Source of the DNA: Pseudeuparius sepicola
Lineage: Eukaryota; Arthropoda; Insecta; Coleoptera; Anthribidae
Length of the DNA stretch: 64,000 nt
Assembly (NCBI GenBank): GCA_963920635.1
Contig: OY987298.1
Location: forward strand, 105,901,309 to 105,965,308
Direction of reading: 5' to 3'
Shown here: positions 11,420 to 24,360 of the stretch, piece by piece
Layout: the number at the start of each line of letters is the position of its first letter
How positions within the stretch are numbered: the stretch's first letter is position 1
Translations under genes and position numbers: made by a program
Notes under the pieces: generated by a model
The model's input: only the letters and a program-made list of their open reading frames with translations
Databases searched by the model: none
What the model was told of the DNA's origin: nothing

Positions 11420-12203
11420 ACTTTATACTACCTGGGTACATTATTAAAATTTGGCATTGCTTTGTTTTTGGGGATGAAAAATGAGCTGAAAATGTCAATT
11501 TCTACGTATCTCACAGAGGAAGTCACTGCGCTATTTTTGGATCCTATCGTGGTTTTAATCGTAACTTGTTGAGGTTTTGTTGGGTCTTGGAGGTTCATCA
11601 TTTTAGTGAATCTTTTCATTTTGCAACAGGAGTGTATTTTTGTTCCCTAACAATAAAATCAGCCGTTTTGGTTGAAATAGAAGGGATTGCATTTGATAAA
11701 CTTTTGACACCATATTTCAAGAAAACCAATGGTATTTTGCATATTTTCATTATTTTAAATGGTACAGTTGGTCTTTAGTACTGTAAGTAGTAGATGAACA
11801 TTTTATGTTTCCCATGTTGGAGTTAACAGGTGTCTTGGAGCACGTTTTGCCAATTTGAAGAGTGCTCTTTTGTTGCAAAATGAAGAGATAGTATTAAAAT
11901 TATGGACGCCCAAGACGGAAAAGGTAACCTAAAAAACAGCGCAAGTGGTGCATCTGTGAGTAGAAATTGATATTTTCAGCTTATTTTCCATCCCCAAAAA
12001 CACAGAAGCAATTTCAATAATTTACCTAGTCTATTATATAGAGTAGAAGGTACGGTCAATATTCAATTAAAAAAAACTAAGACGCTCTGTATGTATGAAA
12101 CTAAAGACGATAGACATATGGCCAATAAGAATTTTATTTTTATTTGTTGTAGTTTTGTGTGCTCCATAAGTTATGCCAGGTTTTTCTGAAACACCCTGTA
12201 TAA
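11420..12203. mobile_element. Degenerate foldback, relative of 29995-31161
   Basis: The left arm has GGGGATGAAAAATGAGCTGA and ACGTATCTCACAGAGGA. The right arm has the inverted TCAGCTTATTTTCCATCCCC. Both match the arms of the 29995-31161 element with many differences. The right end finishes in ACACCCTGTA near 12202. The left terminus is eroded. ORFs inside are by-products of the inverted arms. Confidence 0.6.
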
Positions 12204-14064
12204 TATGATGGTATAAACTGGACTACCGTATATATTAAACACTTGCATATCGAATTTTTTTTACGTAAAACCGGAATTAGGTAGGTACATTACGAAATTA
12301 GTGGAATAAAACTAGTTTTCATCAAAAATATCACGTGAAAACATCAAGCTTTACAATGCATGCATTAATTCCACGACACTGAAAACAGTTTCGCGAGACG
12401 CGTGATTTTTTTAAGAAACTAATTTCATGCAAACTAATTTCACCGTGTACGCCACCAAAACTAGTGTCGCAAAAGCGCCTGTGCTGAGTGCATGGACGTC
12501 ATGATGTTGGCCATATTATTTCACGGTACTATTGTTTTCCATGGGTATGGTATTTCCATCAAGTTTCATGAAAATTATTTCATCATGCATGAAGCACATT
12601 TGGTAGATAATGTAATTAAGGCTTAACAGTACCTACAAAAAATGCCAGGCAACCCCGATGACACTAAATGCAAATGACTGATGCATTCTTTGCTTTTATC
12701 ATGTTGCCATTAATCTAATTACAATAATATTAAGGCTTTAAAAACTACAAATATCAATATACTCACATCTACTTCCTCTTTCTTTTTTAAGTTGGCAAAG
12801 CACTAAATAAGTGTAAAATCACGAAGACAAATGGCTCAAGAACGGAAATGAAAACATTGGGACATTGGGCACAGTAAAGTAACACCCGACAGGGACAATC
12901 GGTTGGTTATCTCGCGTGTTACATCCGAAATTACGAATCTCTGTGCCGAATGGCAATATCGGGTGTCACTTATCTATTATAAGCATGCGGGACCTGAGGT
13001 CTACAGCAAAAGTTGCCATAGAAAATGCCTCCAACCATCGATTTAATAAGTAGTATGGAAATCGAACAAAAGACAAATTCATTGCGGTCTAGTCAGCCAA
13101 CTCCAGAGATAGAGATAGGTTTCAACTTGGCAATAAGTAAGACAAAGACGCGCAATAAACTTGTGACGTGTGGGTGGCAAACACCATCGAGTTGATATAG
13201 TGTGGAAGTCACAGATGAATACCGATCGGAATATGTGGTGCCTCCAACCAGCAGTCCCTCCCAGAAAAGAACTATAGAACCAAATTCAGCTTTAGCATGA
13301 TTTTGTTTACATTTACCGATTTTATAAAATAAATGGACTATAATCGCGTTGTATCATACCACTCTTATAAGCTGCTCTCCAGTGTATTTGTGTTTTGAGC
13401 TTGAAACAAAATTTGTACCTAATGTTCCTTAGCAACATAGTCGCTCTTATAATAACCCATGAGTAAAGATATGATCACTTGGGGAACTAATTTTGAACCA
13501 ACTCGTGCATGTGGTCACGTCGTGACAAAATGAATGTCGAAAATCAAACAAATCAAACTTCCAATCGATATGATAGACGATATATGAAAAAGCAGAAATG
13601 TGTGCCTTTTGTATAGTGTATAGGTAAATGAACACTCCATAAATGCACCACAAAAGCTATATATTAAAAATTATGTGTTTTGATCTCAAAACCGATAAAA
13701 ACCTCCTTTAGATAGAATTACAACCAACCTTCGAACGATTTTTGTCGCCCGATTACAAGTATATCCGATACATCCGAACGTCAAATTGCGTGTGGGCTTA
13801 TCTTGTTATAAGGTTGTAGATACATATCGTTTTAATCTGAAAATTACTCTACTAAAAAGTGTAAAAAGCCAATATGGCGTTCATAAGAAAAAAAATTGAG
13901 AGTTGTGTCTTTGTTCACATAGGCGATAGCATTATTGAATTCCTCGTAAAAACGTTTTTTCTTTTTCAGGTTTTCTTGCCGGATCGTTTGCCAACGAAAG
14001 CAATGTAAAGTGATAGAAAACCTTCAATTTGGAATTAATGACAAGCTATTACAAAGTTATAATG
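12204..14064. other. No gene seen (1.9 kb)
   Basis: Neither strand has a recognisable domain. The ORFs are short. No long inverted repeat was found. Confidence 0.35.
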
Positions 14065-14066
14065 TA

Positions 14067-15247
14067 GGGGAATGCGGGGCAATATGGGGTACTTAATTTC
14101 ATAGCCCCATGTTCCTAGGATATATATCAATGAAATAATTATACCTGGCACATTTACAGGTAGTTAGATAGATTTAGTAACATTAGCAACATTTTCTATA
14201 ACAGAATCAGTAATAAGTTTTAACTTTTTTGGGCTTTTATGAAAATTGCGCCTTGACCCGTTTTGCCCCGTATGCGGGGTTTAATGGGGTACTAAGAGGG
14301 ATAATATGGGACAGTACAATGCTTTAAAATAGTGAGTTTTTGGTGAATTAAAGAGAGGTTTCTCCAAAATGTTTTATTAAGCAAACAGTAATCTTTAAAT
14401 TAAAAAAATAAAAACCTAAAAACATGAAAATGTTAGTTTCTCGTTCATATCGTTTCACCATCTTAAACAAATTAAAAAACAAATTAAACAATATTCAGGT
14501 TGATTCAGTTTTATTCTGGGACACTTCAACGGGGATGATATAAAATAAAAAAATATTATTATTTTGTGGTACAACTTTTTATCTACAGCCGCTTCGTTTT
14601 TGAGATATAGGATATTTGATTTCTCAAAAATTTTAACGTTTTATTAACGGGTGGAAAATTAAAAAATAAAACTTTAAAATTTTTGAGAATTTAAACATCC
14701 TGTATTTCGAAAACGAGGCGTCTGTGTATAAAAAGTTGTTCACAAAATAGTAATATTTTATGATTTTCGATCACCTGTTAAAGTGTCCAAGAATAAAACT
14801 CAATTGTCTTGTATTAGGTATTAATTTCAATAGACATCCGGGTACCCCATTTTGCCCCATCTCTAATACCCATTTTGCCCCAACGCACGTTTTACAATAA
14901 AATATAAACAAAATTTACAACGACAATTTTTTTTTCATAAAACGATTTAGATTAATCATATTTAATAATACGTCTAATTAAGCAATAAAACTCACATCAA
15001 AAATCGTATAAAAACTGTATTTACCTTGGATAAACGTAAACACAAGTTTTAAAACATGGGTGCTGTTGTACTCCCAACAATGGCTATGTACCCACTGAAT
15101 TGACTTGAACGGGGGCGGGATCTTGCATCGAAAAGGGTGGGAGGGAGGCATGTAGATTTAAAATTTGACTCCTTCAGTTGGGCTGCATCTACTAAAAATA
15201 CTGGTACCCCGTTATACCCCGGTACCCCATATTGCCCCGCATTCCCC
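14067..15247. mobile_element. 1.18-kb TA-flanked element with GGGGAATGCGGGG ends
   Basis: Perfect terminal inverted repeats of about 26 bp begin GGGGAATGCGGGGCAATATG. TA flanks each end (14065-14066 and 15248-15249). Sub-terminal copies of GGGGCAATATGGGG-like words recur in both orientations (about 14270-14315 and 14838-14885). The interior lacks a transposase ORF, so it is non-autonomous. TA targeting suggests a Tc1/mariner-type enzyme, by inference only. A separate foldback is nested at 14497-14815. Confidence 0.8.
14497..14815. mobile_element. 320-bp foldback nested in the TA element
   Basis: CAGGTTGATTCAGTTTTATT on the left faces AATAAAACTCAATTGTCTTG on the right. The arms extend inward through GGGACACTTCAAC facing TTAAAGTGTCC. 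It belongs with the half-copies at 9727-9853 and about 15950-16075. Confidence 0.65.
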
Positions 15248-16507
15248 TATATCTATTCATCTAGAAACACTGTCAGAATGAGAATTTTCCTCAAACAAGA
15301 CTTGCGCACTGATGCTAATGGTATAAGAAATCAGATTAGTCATCTAATAAAATTGTCTTATAATGAAGAATAGTTGACAGAACTTTGCAAAGCAGGAATA
15401 AATAAAAATTTCCATTCAGAAACATCAAGGTTTCCTAGATATGATCTCAGTGGTTCAGCCACAGTTCGGCTATACCAAAAAAACAAACAAAATGCAAAAT
15501 CAAGCTTCCTACTCTGTCATCTCGCCAAAATAGGGCATTCACTGGGGCTAGAAAACTCCGAATTAACCATAATATGTATTATTCAGGCAGCCACGATTAA
15601 TTGCCGGCCCACAAACAGAATGGAACATGAAAAATACAGGAGTACTGGCGGGAAACAGAAAAACGTATTTCTCCCGCGGGTATCATAGAGACCTGTCGAC
15701 TAGCTGGAATTTTGTTCTTTTTTCGGTATCAGGGTACAATCTACAATGAGAAATTCCCGCCTAGAGGCTACGTTACGTGGTAACAATTTATTTGCTTCCG
15801 GGAATAGAGCAACCAATATGCCCTCTGCAAAAATATAAATATCGCTTGTTTGGGAACTATGTTTACCCACTATGTATTTACTTTTTGTTATAGCTACTAT
15901 AAATAGGCTTGTCAGGAATTATTTCAGAACATTACACAAATACGTTTTTTTTATTAATTTTTACGCACTGTATCTCGAAAACTATGCTTTAAAACGTACA
16001 AGTTCACATATTGTGAATTTTTCTTTTTATTCTATCGCCTATTAAATTTTCCCGATTAAAACCTGATAATATATCAGCCGTTTAACTAGACATTTAATTT
16101 CTGGTCAAGCCTTATGAATCAGCTATATACCTTTCTTCAATAAAATAGATAATTTCTGTTTTTATAAGTCTGATGATAGTGATGATGCAAAACAAAAAGC
16201 TGACTGTGGGAAGAGGTGCCAGCGGTGCAGTTTCTAGGAAAATAACTCCTCGTCTGTTAGTTTGAGGTTCCAGCAGGAAAGCCTATCGGAACCGATTTTC
16301 AATTCGTTTCTTTTTTCTTGATAAAACCACAAATATCTTCTTTAAGTATCGGCAAATGAATGTTATGCATATAACAGAAACAAATTTCCAAATTGGCCAG
16401 TTGATTGCAAAATTTTCGGTGATGTCTTCTAAATTGATTGAATCGATTGTTTTTACGTACTCGTTCCTTTGATGTTATTACAAGTTTTTATTTAACTTGT
16501 TCTATTA
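15248..16507. other. No recognisable gene; short ORFs and a repeat arm
   Basis: ORFs at 15137-15373 (overlapping the end of the TA element) and 15374-15688 are consecutive but match nothing I know. A single arm of the 14497-14815 foldback family lies at about 15950-16075. Confidence 0.35.
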
Positions 16508-16614
16508 GTATGTATGTATGTATGAATGTATGTATGTATGTATGTATGTATGCATGTATGTATGTATGTATGTATGTATGTATGTATGTATGTATGTATG
16601 TTTGTATGTATGTG
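16508..16614. repeat. (ATGT)n microsatellite
   Basis: About 26 near-perfect tetranucleotide units with a few substitutions (GAATG, GCATG, GTTTG). The Met-Tyr-Val-Cys ORF over it is an artefact of the repeat. Confidence 0.97.
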
Positions 16615-16739
16615 TGGGTCGAATCTAGCAAGCTGAATTATAACCACTTCTGGACATCCGATTGAGCTGAAATTTCACATACACCTTTACTTCTGGTGAC
16701 AATATACAATATGCAATACTAAATATTGTAATAGTTTCA

Positions 16740-17430
16740 AAATAGCCGTCGCCACAAGATGGCGGATGATGTATTTTTTGTCAACCCCCTTAGGGTATCA
16801 AATGAAAGTGCTTGAAGAGTAGAAAACGATAGAGTTAGTGACATCACACTAAATTCAATATAGCCGCCGCTCCAAGATGGCGGATTACATTTTTTTTAAA
16901 CACCATTGATATGGGTAGTAAATTAAAGGGCTTGAAGAGTAAAAAACGATAAAGTTAGTGACATCACACTAAATTCAATATGACAGCCGCTCCAAGATGG
17001 CGGATTACATTTTCTTGTCAACCCCCTTAATATGGGTATGCAATAAACGGGATTGAAGGGTAGAAAACGATAAAGTTAGTGACATCACATTAAAATCAAT
17101 ATGGCCGCCGCCCCAAGATGGCGGATTATATTTTCTTTTCAACAACCTTAATATGGATATCAAATGAAAGGGCTTGAAGAGTAAAAAACGATAAAGTTAG
17201 CGACATCACTCTAAACTCAATATGGCCGCCGCTCCAAGATGGCGGATTACATTTTTTTTCTTCAACCCCTTCATATGGGCATCAAATGAAAGGGCTCGAA
17301 TACTAAAAAACGATAAAGTTAGTGATATCACACTAAATTCAATATGGCCGCCGCTTCGAGATGGCGGATTACATTTTCTTTTCAACCCTCTTAATATGGG
17401 TATCAAATGAAAGGGCTTGCACGGTAAAGT
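16740..17430. repeat. 120-bp minisatellite, about six units
   Basis: Units begin near 16741, 16860, 16981, 17101, 17222 and 17344. Each has GCCGCCGCTCCAAGATGGCGG-type sequence, then ACATTTT, CAACCCCCTTAATATGGG, and ACGATAAAGTTAGTGACATC. Within each unit GCCGCC faces GGCGG. The array directly follows the microsatellite and a short unique lead-in, an arrangement suggesting the two expand together as part of one mobile repeat. Confidence 0.95.
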
Positions 17431-18174
17431 TAGCAGGCGCGGCTTCACCATAACGTCATTTGTTCAAAGACCCACCTAATTTATTTCAATTTTTATTAAT
17501 GTTTAATAATAAACTATTTTTTTAAAAATGCAATTATATTTTCATACAAAAACTCCCCAACTATTACTAATGGAGTCAAGATTACTAATCTCTAATAATA
17601 ATTCATTCATATCCGCAGCCGCCTATCCGTATTTTAAATTGACCTCAAGGGTTATTATGTTATGACAATCCACAAGAATAATTGCATTGCAAGTGAGACA
17701 GAGACCACAGCATACGCGTCCGCTCTGAAGCCGAAAAGAGACAAGTAGATGACGAAATTGTCGACGGCGACCATTCATATATTATATGTATGCTTTAAGC
17801 GGCGGTTTCACATAGCAGTCAACTGCAATCACAGTTCAACTGTTTGGTGGCGTAGGCTTCTATTGCTATAATTTTGTATTCAAACAGGTATTTAAATTTA
17901 TATTAAATCATTTATTTTCAAAAAACGTGTCGCGCGAAACGTTCATAAAAGTAAATACCTACCAATTAATTTAATTGGACAGTGATTGGTTGATAAGCAA
18001 GCACTTGCCGAAGTATACATTTTCTTTACAATTCGACAAGATTTTTGAAAACAAATAATTCAACTTAAAGTTAAATATTTTAATAAAAAATTATTTTTCT
18101 TGAAATCGGCAGTGAACTGTCCCAAAATCGTCATTAAAAGCTCAGAAATCGGCACTGAAGTAGCCCATTAGTGT
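17431..18174. other. No gene seen
   Basis: AT-rich sequence with no domain or long repeat recognised. Confidence 0.35.
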
Positions 18175-20500
18175 ACAATTTTTTCAATAAGTAGACCTTG
18201 GCCAGATGTAAACATCAAACGTCAGACGCGGAGCCATCGCCCGTCAAAAGTGACCAAATATTCAAAACCCGGCCAATAAAGGTCCATTTAACTTTTCGTA
18301 CACATTGCAAAATTGTTACCTATAGCACCGCAATCTTTCAGTATAAATATTTTAGTAGGTTTGAATATCAATAGATTTGTTATACAGGCAGCAGTTTGGT
18401 TTTTCTGTTCGAAGGCGCCGTGTCTCGTCATACTTGACCTAGGTAGAACGATCGTCAAAGTCAAGCAACGCCGCGCGCAGTTGGTTCATGGACGGGTGAT
18501 CCCGTATGTTTATTTTCTTGCCTAATAAAACATTTTTTTTTCTATTTCAAAAAAATATAATATATACCTACCTCGGCACTGTTTATTTGCCTCGGCCAGA
18601 GGCCTCGGCAACTAAATTCCACATGAGTCATAAAAAGTTGAACTTCAGTGCCTTGGTACATAAATAACTATTATTCGTTAAGTAAATGGCTTAAATAAAA
18701 GCTTGATTTAATACTTATTTATGCACTGAAGTTACACTTTTTATGACTCATGTGGAATTTAGTTGCCGAGTCCTCTGGCCGAGGCAAATAAACCACATGA
18801 GTCATAAAAGGGTCATTCTCCAGAAGTGTTCATAATTCGAGGACACAATTGGACAAATACACATGTTACATGATAACCTTTATTTTTATTATTATTATTA
18901 TTAGAAAGTCAAAATTAAACGAAAAATAACATTTTCCCACCTCCCAGATATGTAATGTCATAAAAACATGTTTTTTTATTTCTGAATACCACGGAGTTGA
19001 CAGCCGTATCACGGAGCTGATAAAATTAGCATTTTACCTAAAATAACTATGTGTAACTTCCAAACAAACATAAACAAATGTTTCTACAAAAATAAGTACA
19101 CCCTGTGTACTTCGACTACACTAACAAAAAATAGTTTGCCTGCTTCTTATAGGCTTTTCATTTTTTAATGCCATGGAGCTGAGAAGTCATCACAGAGCTG
19201 ATATTAAAAAAAAAACAGAATTTGATTTTACCGTGATGAACTGGAAATGCATTTTTTAGTGTCAGTTTTTTTAAGCTTCACACACAGAAAAATAATCCCT
19301 GTGATTTTCACTTAGGTCTGATATATTGAGCCAAATATATCAACTCCGTGATCAATTCTCAGCTCCGTGGCAATGAACAGTAATGGAGCTGAGAACCAGG
19401 GAGTTGAGAATTTTTATATTTCCCGCAATTTTTAGCGACCGTTTTTAAACTATATTTCTTGTAACTGGGAACACAGAATTGGGCTTTGTTTTACTACTAA
19501 ATACTAACGATGTTAGTGAATAATAACTGTCATTAATTAATTAGGGAGGTCACGGATTTGATAAGGCATGTTCGCTGATGATGGCTTTTGCAAAAAATAT
19601 ACCTTTTTACAGAAAAACTGTCACAACTGCACAAGAGCACTGCACTCTATATTCATCACCTGATGCACTAAAAGCAAGCTGCTGTATGTAGCGAAGCTGG
19701 CACCATCTATGAGCCAGTTTATCTAAGTTTATATAATTGACCACGGAGCTGAGGGATCCTATCGAGGACAAACTTTGCATTACACAAAATATGGACAAAA
19801 TATAAGAAATAATATATTTAAAATACATTGTAACTAAGTTGCACCCATCTCCGCATACGTAATGGATAATAATTATCTTATTAGCAAAAAATCACATACA
19901 GCGACAAATAAATCATATAAGGTAAGTAGGGACAGGCACGGAGCTGAGATTTCGGTGTCAGTGTTCCAAATTTTCCATTGGAAAAAATTACACATAACTG
20001 AATTTCATTAAGCATGTGTTAATATTGGTAATTTTCTTTATACCCAATAAAAAAATAATAATTTTGTGAAGGAGTGAAGAGTAAAATCAGAAGGATATTA
20101 ATTTGACCACTTCTGGAGAATGACCCAAAAAGAACTTCAGTGCCGAGGTACATATATTTTTGTTTGAAATCTAAAAAAAATGTTTTATTAGGCGAAAAAT
20201 AATAATAAGGGATCACCCGTCCACGACTACGCGCGGCGTTGCTTGACTTTGACGATCGCTCTACCTACGTCAAGTAGGACGAGACACGGCACTTTCTTTC
20301 AGAAAATCCAAAAAAATAATATTCAAACCTACTAAAATACTTATACTGAAAGATTGCTCTTCGATAGGTAACAATTTCGCAATTTGTACGAAAAGTTAAA
20401 TGGGCCTTTATTGGCCGGGTTTTGAATATTTGGTCACTTTTGACGGGCGATGGCTCCGCGTCTGACGTTTGATGTTTACATCTCGCCAAAGCTCTATATT
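18175..20500. mobile_element. Large palindromic element, interrupted in its centre
   Basis: The left arm (about 18190-18600) is the inverted copy of the right arm (about 20127-20490). Shared words include GATGGCTCCGCGTCTGACGT, GGGTTTTGAATATTTGGTCA and CGCGCGGCGTTGCTTGACTT. A second inverted pair with ACATGAGTCATAAAA surrounds the middle (18600-18805). A separate DNA element interrupts the palindrome at 18810-20126. A single arm of the same family lies at 6040-6545. Non-coding. Confidence 0.7.
18810..20126. mobile_element. 1.3-kb DNA element, GGGTCATTCTCC ends, scattered 13-bp motif
   Basis: The terminal inverted repeat is GGGTCATTCTCCAGAAGTG (19 bp, perfect). AAAA flanks each side. The uninterrupted relative at 6121-6140 (GTGATAAAAAGAACTT) serves as an empty site, and comparison gives a 4-bp duplication. 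About ten copies of a CACGGAGCTGAGA-like word are spread through the element in both orientations (for example 18988, 19008, 19171, 19188, 19341, 19358, 19381, 19396, 19741, 19937). Such sub-terminal repeats often bind transposase. There is no transposase ORF. Superfamily unresolved; a 4-bp TSD is compatible with Sola. Confidence 0.8.
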
Positions 20501-22359
20501 TGCCTCGCCTTTCCAAGCCTTTCCAAGCCTTGGCAATTAACTTCCACATTCTTTATAAAAAAATTGAACTTCATCGCCTTGGTACACGGATATATGAAAG
20601 CTGTAGAAATGCCGATTCGCCAAATAAATTGATATAGTTTAACGCAGGAAAGAAAACGTTTCTAAAGAATGCGGGCAGCGTTCATCCTTCCTTCATAGTC
20701 TAAGGCATCACCGTTAAAAATAATATTAAATATAAATTAAATATCAAAGTATGAAAATTAAGTCAGTGATTTATATAAAATTAAGCAGCGCCCCTGAACT
20801 ATGACTAATTCCATAATATTTACGAGTTCTTCCCCCATTCCTCGCACGCATTCTGCCGTAAGAAGGACTATAATAATTGCGCCATGTAGGTAGCATCACA
20901 GAATAAATAGCGCTACGTTGCCGTAGGCTATATATCGAGTAGATGTAGGTACCATCTAATTCTAATAAGTGGTAATTGGCGAGCGCCCGTCTATCCGTCC
21001 CACTTCCGCCTCACTTCGATTCTTTCGCACTTGTCGTATGAGCAATTGTCTCGGGCACAGCTTATTCTATATGTTAGGGGAAGCTGTGGCACAGCCGACT
21101 CTAGAAAAGCCCCAATGTTGAGAAAGCTGACAACATGGCTTGCGGGTCTGCGCGGCGTGGCCTGTCACTCCCTGTCAGTTGATTTACAAGAAATTTACCA
21201 GAATTAATTTGTGTAGTGCGGGTAGTGCTGTCGTCGCCTGATTGCTACGACGAGGCACTGTGTCTCTGGCTGGCGACAGTTTTTTTATAAATTTGTTTTG
21301 TTTGTGAAAAAACGAAACATTTATCTAAAAGTTCGAAGTGAAGAATCGTTCCTTTTTTCCTCAAGATGCCTAGAACTGTCGAGGGAAGCTAGAACTTAGT
21401 TATACACCTGGCTGTAAAAGTCGCATCGTAATAATAACTTGAAGTAGCTAGGTTTTCTTTGCTTGACGTCAAGCGGTCAACGTGTATTCGTTTTGGGCTT
21501 TCCAAAGGACGAAAATTTAAGAATAAAATGATTAAGGGCCAATTGCATGGACAAACTAAAGTACCCTTTAAAATTACAGGAGCTTTCTAACAATCCAACC
21601 ATTGTTTAGTATTGTTGCAAAAGTTTCCAAATGAGAATTTAGTTGAATGTATTATGAAATTGGCCTTTCCATTTCAATCAGAATAGATTACTCTCCTTCA
21701 CAACATGCTGTTCTTTGTTCGCTTGTTGTTTGTATTTTTATGAAAATTTAACTATAAGGGTAGACAGGTAATCATCATTTGCCTGATGGCGAAAAATTCT
21801 CACAAAAATTCGACTTACAACAAAATGTAGTCCCTTCTATTTTCCCAAATTTACCATATTATTTGTCGAAAATGTACGTATCGATACCAGGAATCGTACT
21901 TATTATAAATACTTATACTTCCGGGTATATTTTGTTATCTACTTGTTACTGATTTTATTGTCCGTTAAATAAACGTACCTACTTACTTAGGTACCCAGTT
22001 ATTGAATCAAAGTTCACAAATGTATCTAATTATAATTAAAAAGAGGGTTAAATCTTTATTAGAAAAGATAAACTAAGCCAAAGCGCAGACTGCTCTATAC
22101 TGCATAGACCCGTTGAACCGTCCCGCTGGGGCGTTGCCACATGTTTGCACAGGGCTTGTAGGCTTGAGAAGCTTGTGGCTGTGGTCTCGGGATTCTGTCG
22201 CGTAGGTACATATTATTAGGCGTGCCGTTTCTGTAGCTTTACTATCAAAATGTTGTTAAGAAAACTTGTTCGTATTGAAAAACTGCACAGGTGCGGAAAA
22301 TTTCGAAAGTTTAGGCCTACTTTCATTTTTTCTGCTATATGAAATTTAAAATGAAGTTA
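20501..22359. other. No recognisable gene; moderately GC-rich segment
   Basis: 20940-21260 is richer in G+C than its surroundings and lacks repeats that I can see, but no ORF or splice pattern is convincing. It could be a host promoter or 5' exon. 22090-22210 is similar. Confidence 0.3.
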
Positions 22360-23150
22360 TCGAACTAAAAAAAATATCGATGATATTATTTGTTAAATCC
22401 CAAATAATAATATTGATGAAACCTTAGAAATCTTAAATCTACAATTTACAATAATTGAAAAAGAAAACAAAAGTTTCATAGTCTCTCCAGGTACTAGAAT
22501 AATAAAAAAGATACTGATTAATTACAGACTGATTCTAAACCATCATACTAAAATTAAAGTTAACTTAGTTAAGGCAATAAAAATAGAATTGTAAAATTAG
22601 TTCATCCAACTCTTCTTCATCAAAATTTAACCAAATTAAAAGATAAATTGTTACATAATTCGTATCCATTAAATCTCCTAAATAACATTATTTTTAACCC
22701 AATAATTAATAGAGAAAATATTATTGAAAATCAAAAGTACTATTATAATAACCCATCATAACCAAGCAATATTTTGAACCGATTGAATAAAATTGTCATT
22801 GTACGTCATATCTTCTAACTCTAACTTCTACTAAAATTAAAGGCAATTGTTTCTTCATTTTTTTTTTCATTTTTTTATTTAAACAACTGAATCTAAGATT
22901 CCTTTCAATAATATTATTAAAGTTTTTACAATTTTTATAAGAAACTGTCTAACTGTATGCAAAAAATTTACCATAACTTGCACATAAATACAAGAAACAA
23001 CAGCCCCACTTTATGCAAGAAATTTCACTGTTATAGCTTAAAACTACAAGAAATAACAAACGAACTAATTTCACAGTAAAAAATTTACCTAAAAATATTT
23101 TTAGCCCTGACAAAAGCCATAATGCTGGTTGAAAGCTTGGTGATTAACCA
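22360..23150 (+). pseudogene. Penelope-like element fragment (RT tail plus 3' terminus)
   Basis: From about 22402 the frame reads IDETLEILNLQFTIIEKENK. It continues to NYRLILNHHTKIKVNLVKAI, the region after the RT palm in PLEs. After a frame break it gives IVKLVHPTLLHQNLTKLK and SYPLNLLNNIIF, the connector before GIY-YIG. The endonuclease itself is missing. The 3' terminus at 23103-23140 has the PLE end motif CTGACAAA...TTGAAAGCTTGG. It is a deleted, frame-broken copy. Confidence 0.7.
23103..23140 (+). ncRNA. Decayed hammerhead-like core, PLE fragment
   Basis: CTGACAA, AGCC-loop-GGTT, GAAA, GCTTGG. The CTGATGA box is mutated. The stem can still pair with one G-U. Confidence 0.3.
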
Positions 23151-24360
23151 AAGAAGTAATATAGGTAATATAAGTACCTACCTTATTTTGGCTGAATACC
23201 CGTTATTTTCGTATAGACTTAGAGTAGACTTAGGCTTTTGAAACTTCACACTTACCTAGTTTTTGATCGTGAGCAAGTTTACCTAATAATATTTGAAGAG
23301 CACTTTCCTAAAACAAAGTGTGGAAAAAGGGCCAAAAATCGAAGTGGGCCTAGACTTTTGAAACTTCGCAAATCTACTAAGTTTTTCATTTTCAATAAGT
23401 CTCCTTATTACCATTTTGTCCTAAGACCCACTAAAAAGTGAGTTTACTGGTGTGTAAAATAAGTTCAAAATTTGCAGGCAAACGAGATTTTTCGAAACTA
23501 AAATTGTGTCACAACTTAGTTAAAGAAAGCTGAACCCCATAGTAGCTCAAATTTAAACAAGAATTTTTTTTTGTCTTTACAAAAGTCGTTTCACCTGTCC
23601 GGCCGGGGGCACAATGTTGAAAATGTGGTCCACGAGAACGGTTATATTTTGATAAACGAGAACACCTTTAAAAAAATTTCTAATTAAAACAAAGTATAAC
23701 CTCAGAAAGGCAATAATAATTATACAATTTTTATTTCCCGAAAATTATTCGGCGATATTACTCTATGAACTGATTTCGCCTGCGATCTACAATACTGCTC
23801 TCACGCTCATTTTCTAACGCATTTGTTTTTATGTAGGATGTAGGTATGTTTGATACCTATTGAATAGCAAAAAAATTATATTTGGAAAAAATCACAGCCA
23901 ACTATGCATAATTCTGTAAAACTTTCCCAAAACAAAACAATAACTAACATTGTAACGAAAATTTTATCTAATTTCCGTTACAGCGTTTAAATGCATTATT
24001 TAATTCTTATTAATTCATCACACCCCGTATACACCTACCGATTTTGAAAAAATGTTGCCCTGCTATCTGCAACCACCTATACAAGCGGATGCATAATAAG
24101 TTGCCTACCTTGTTGTTACCAAACAAATTGTTTATTAAAGGGTATGTGCGGTTGCAAAAATGTTTAAATTGCATTCATCGATTGAAGGTATGTATTACTA
24201 GAACAGTTACATTGTTGTAATCACTGTCTGACTTTAATTATAAAGATAATATTCACTTTATTCAGGTTGCGATTGACTAAGCGCCATGGTGAGTCCGTGT
24301 ACTAACGACACTCTTTGTTTCCGACGTTTCTAATAGTCTAATATCAGTGATAAAAGTTTG
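23151..24360. other. No gene seen
   Basis: AT-rich. ORF 23238-23441 has no recognised domain. An ACACCCCGTATACACC word near 24022 resembles foldback termini, but no partner was found. Confidence 0.35.

Noticed and set aside
16438..16665. ORF of repeating Met-Tyr-Val-Cys
   Set aside because: It is a direct translation of the ATGT microsatellite.
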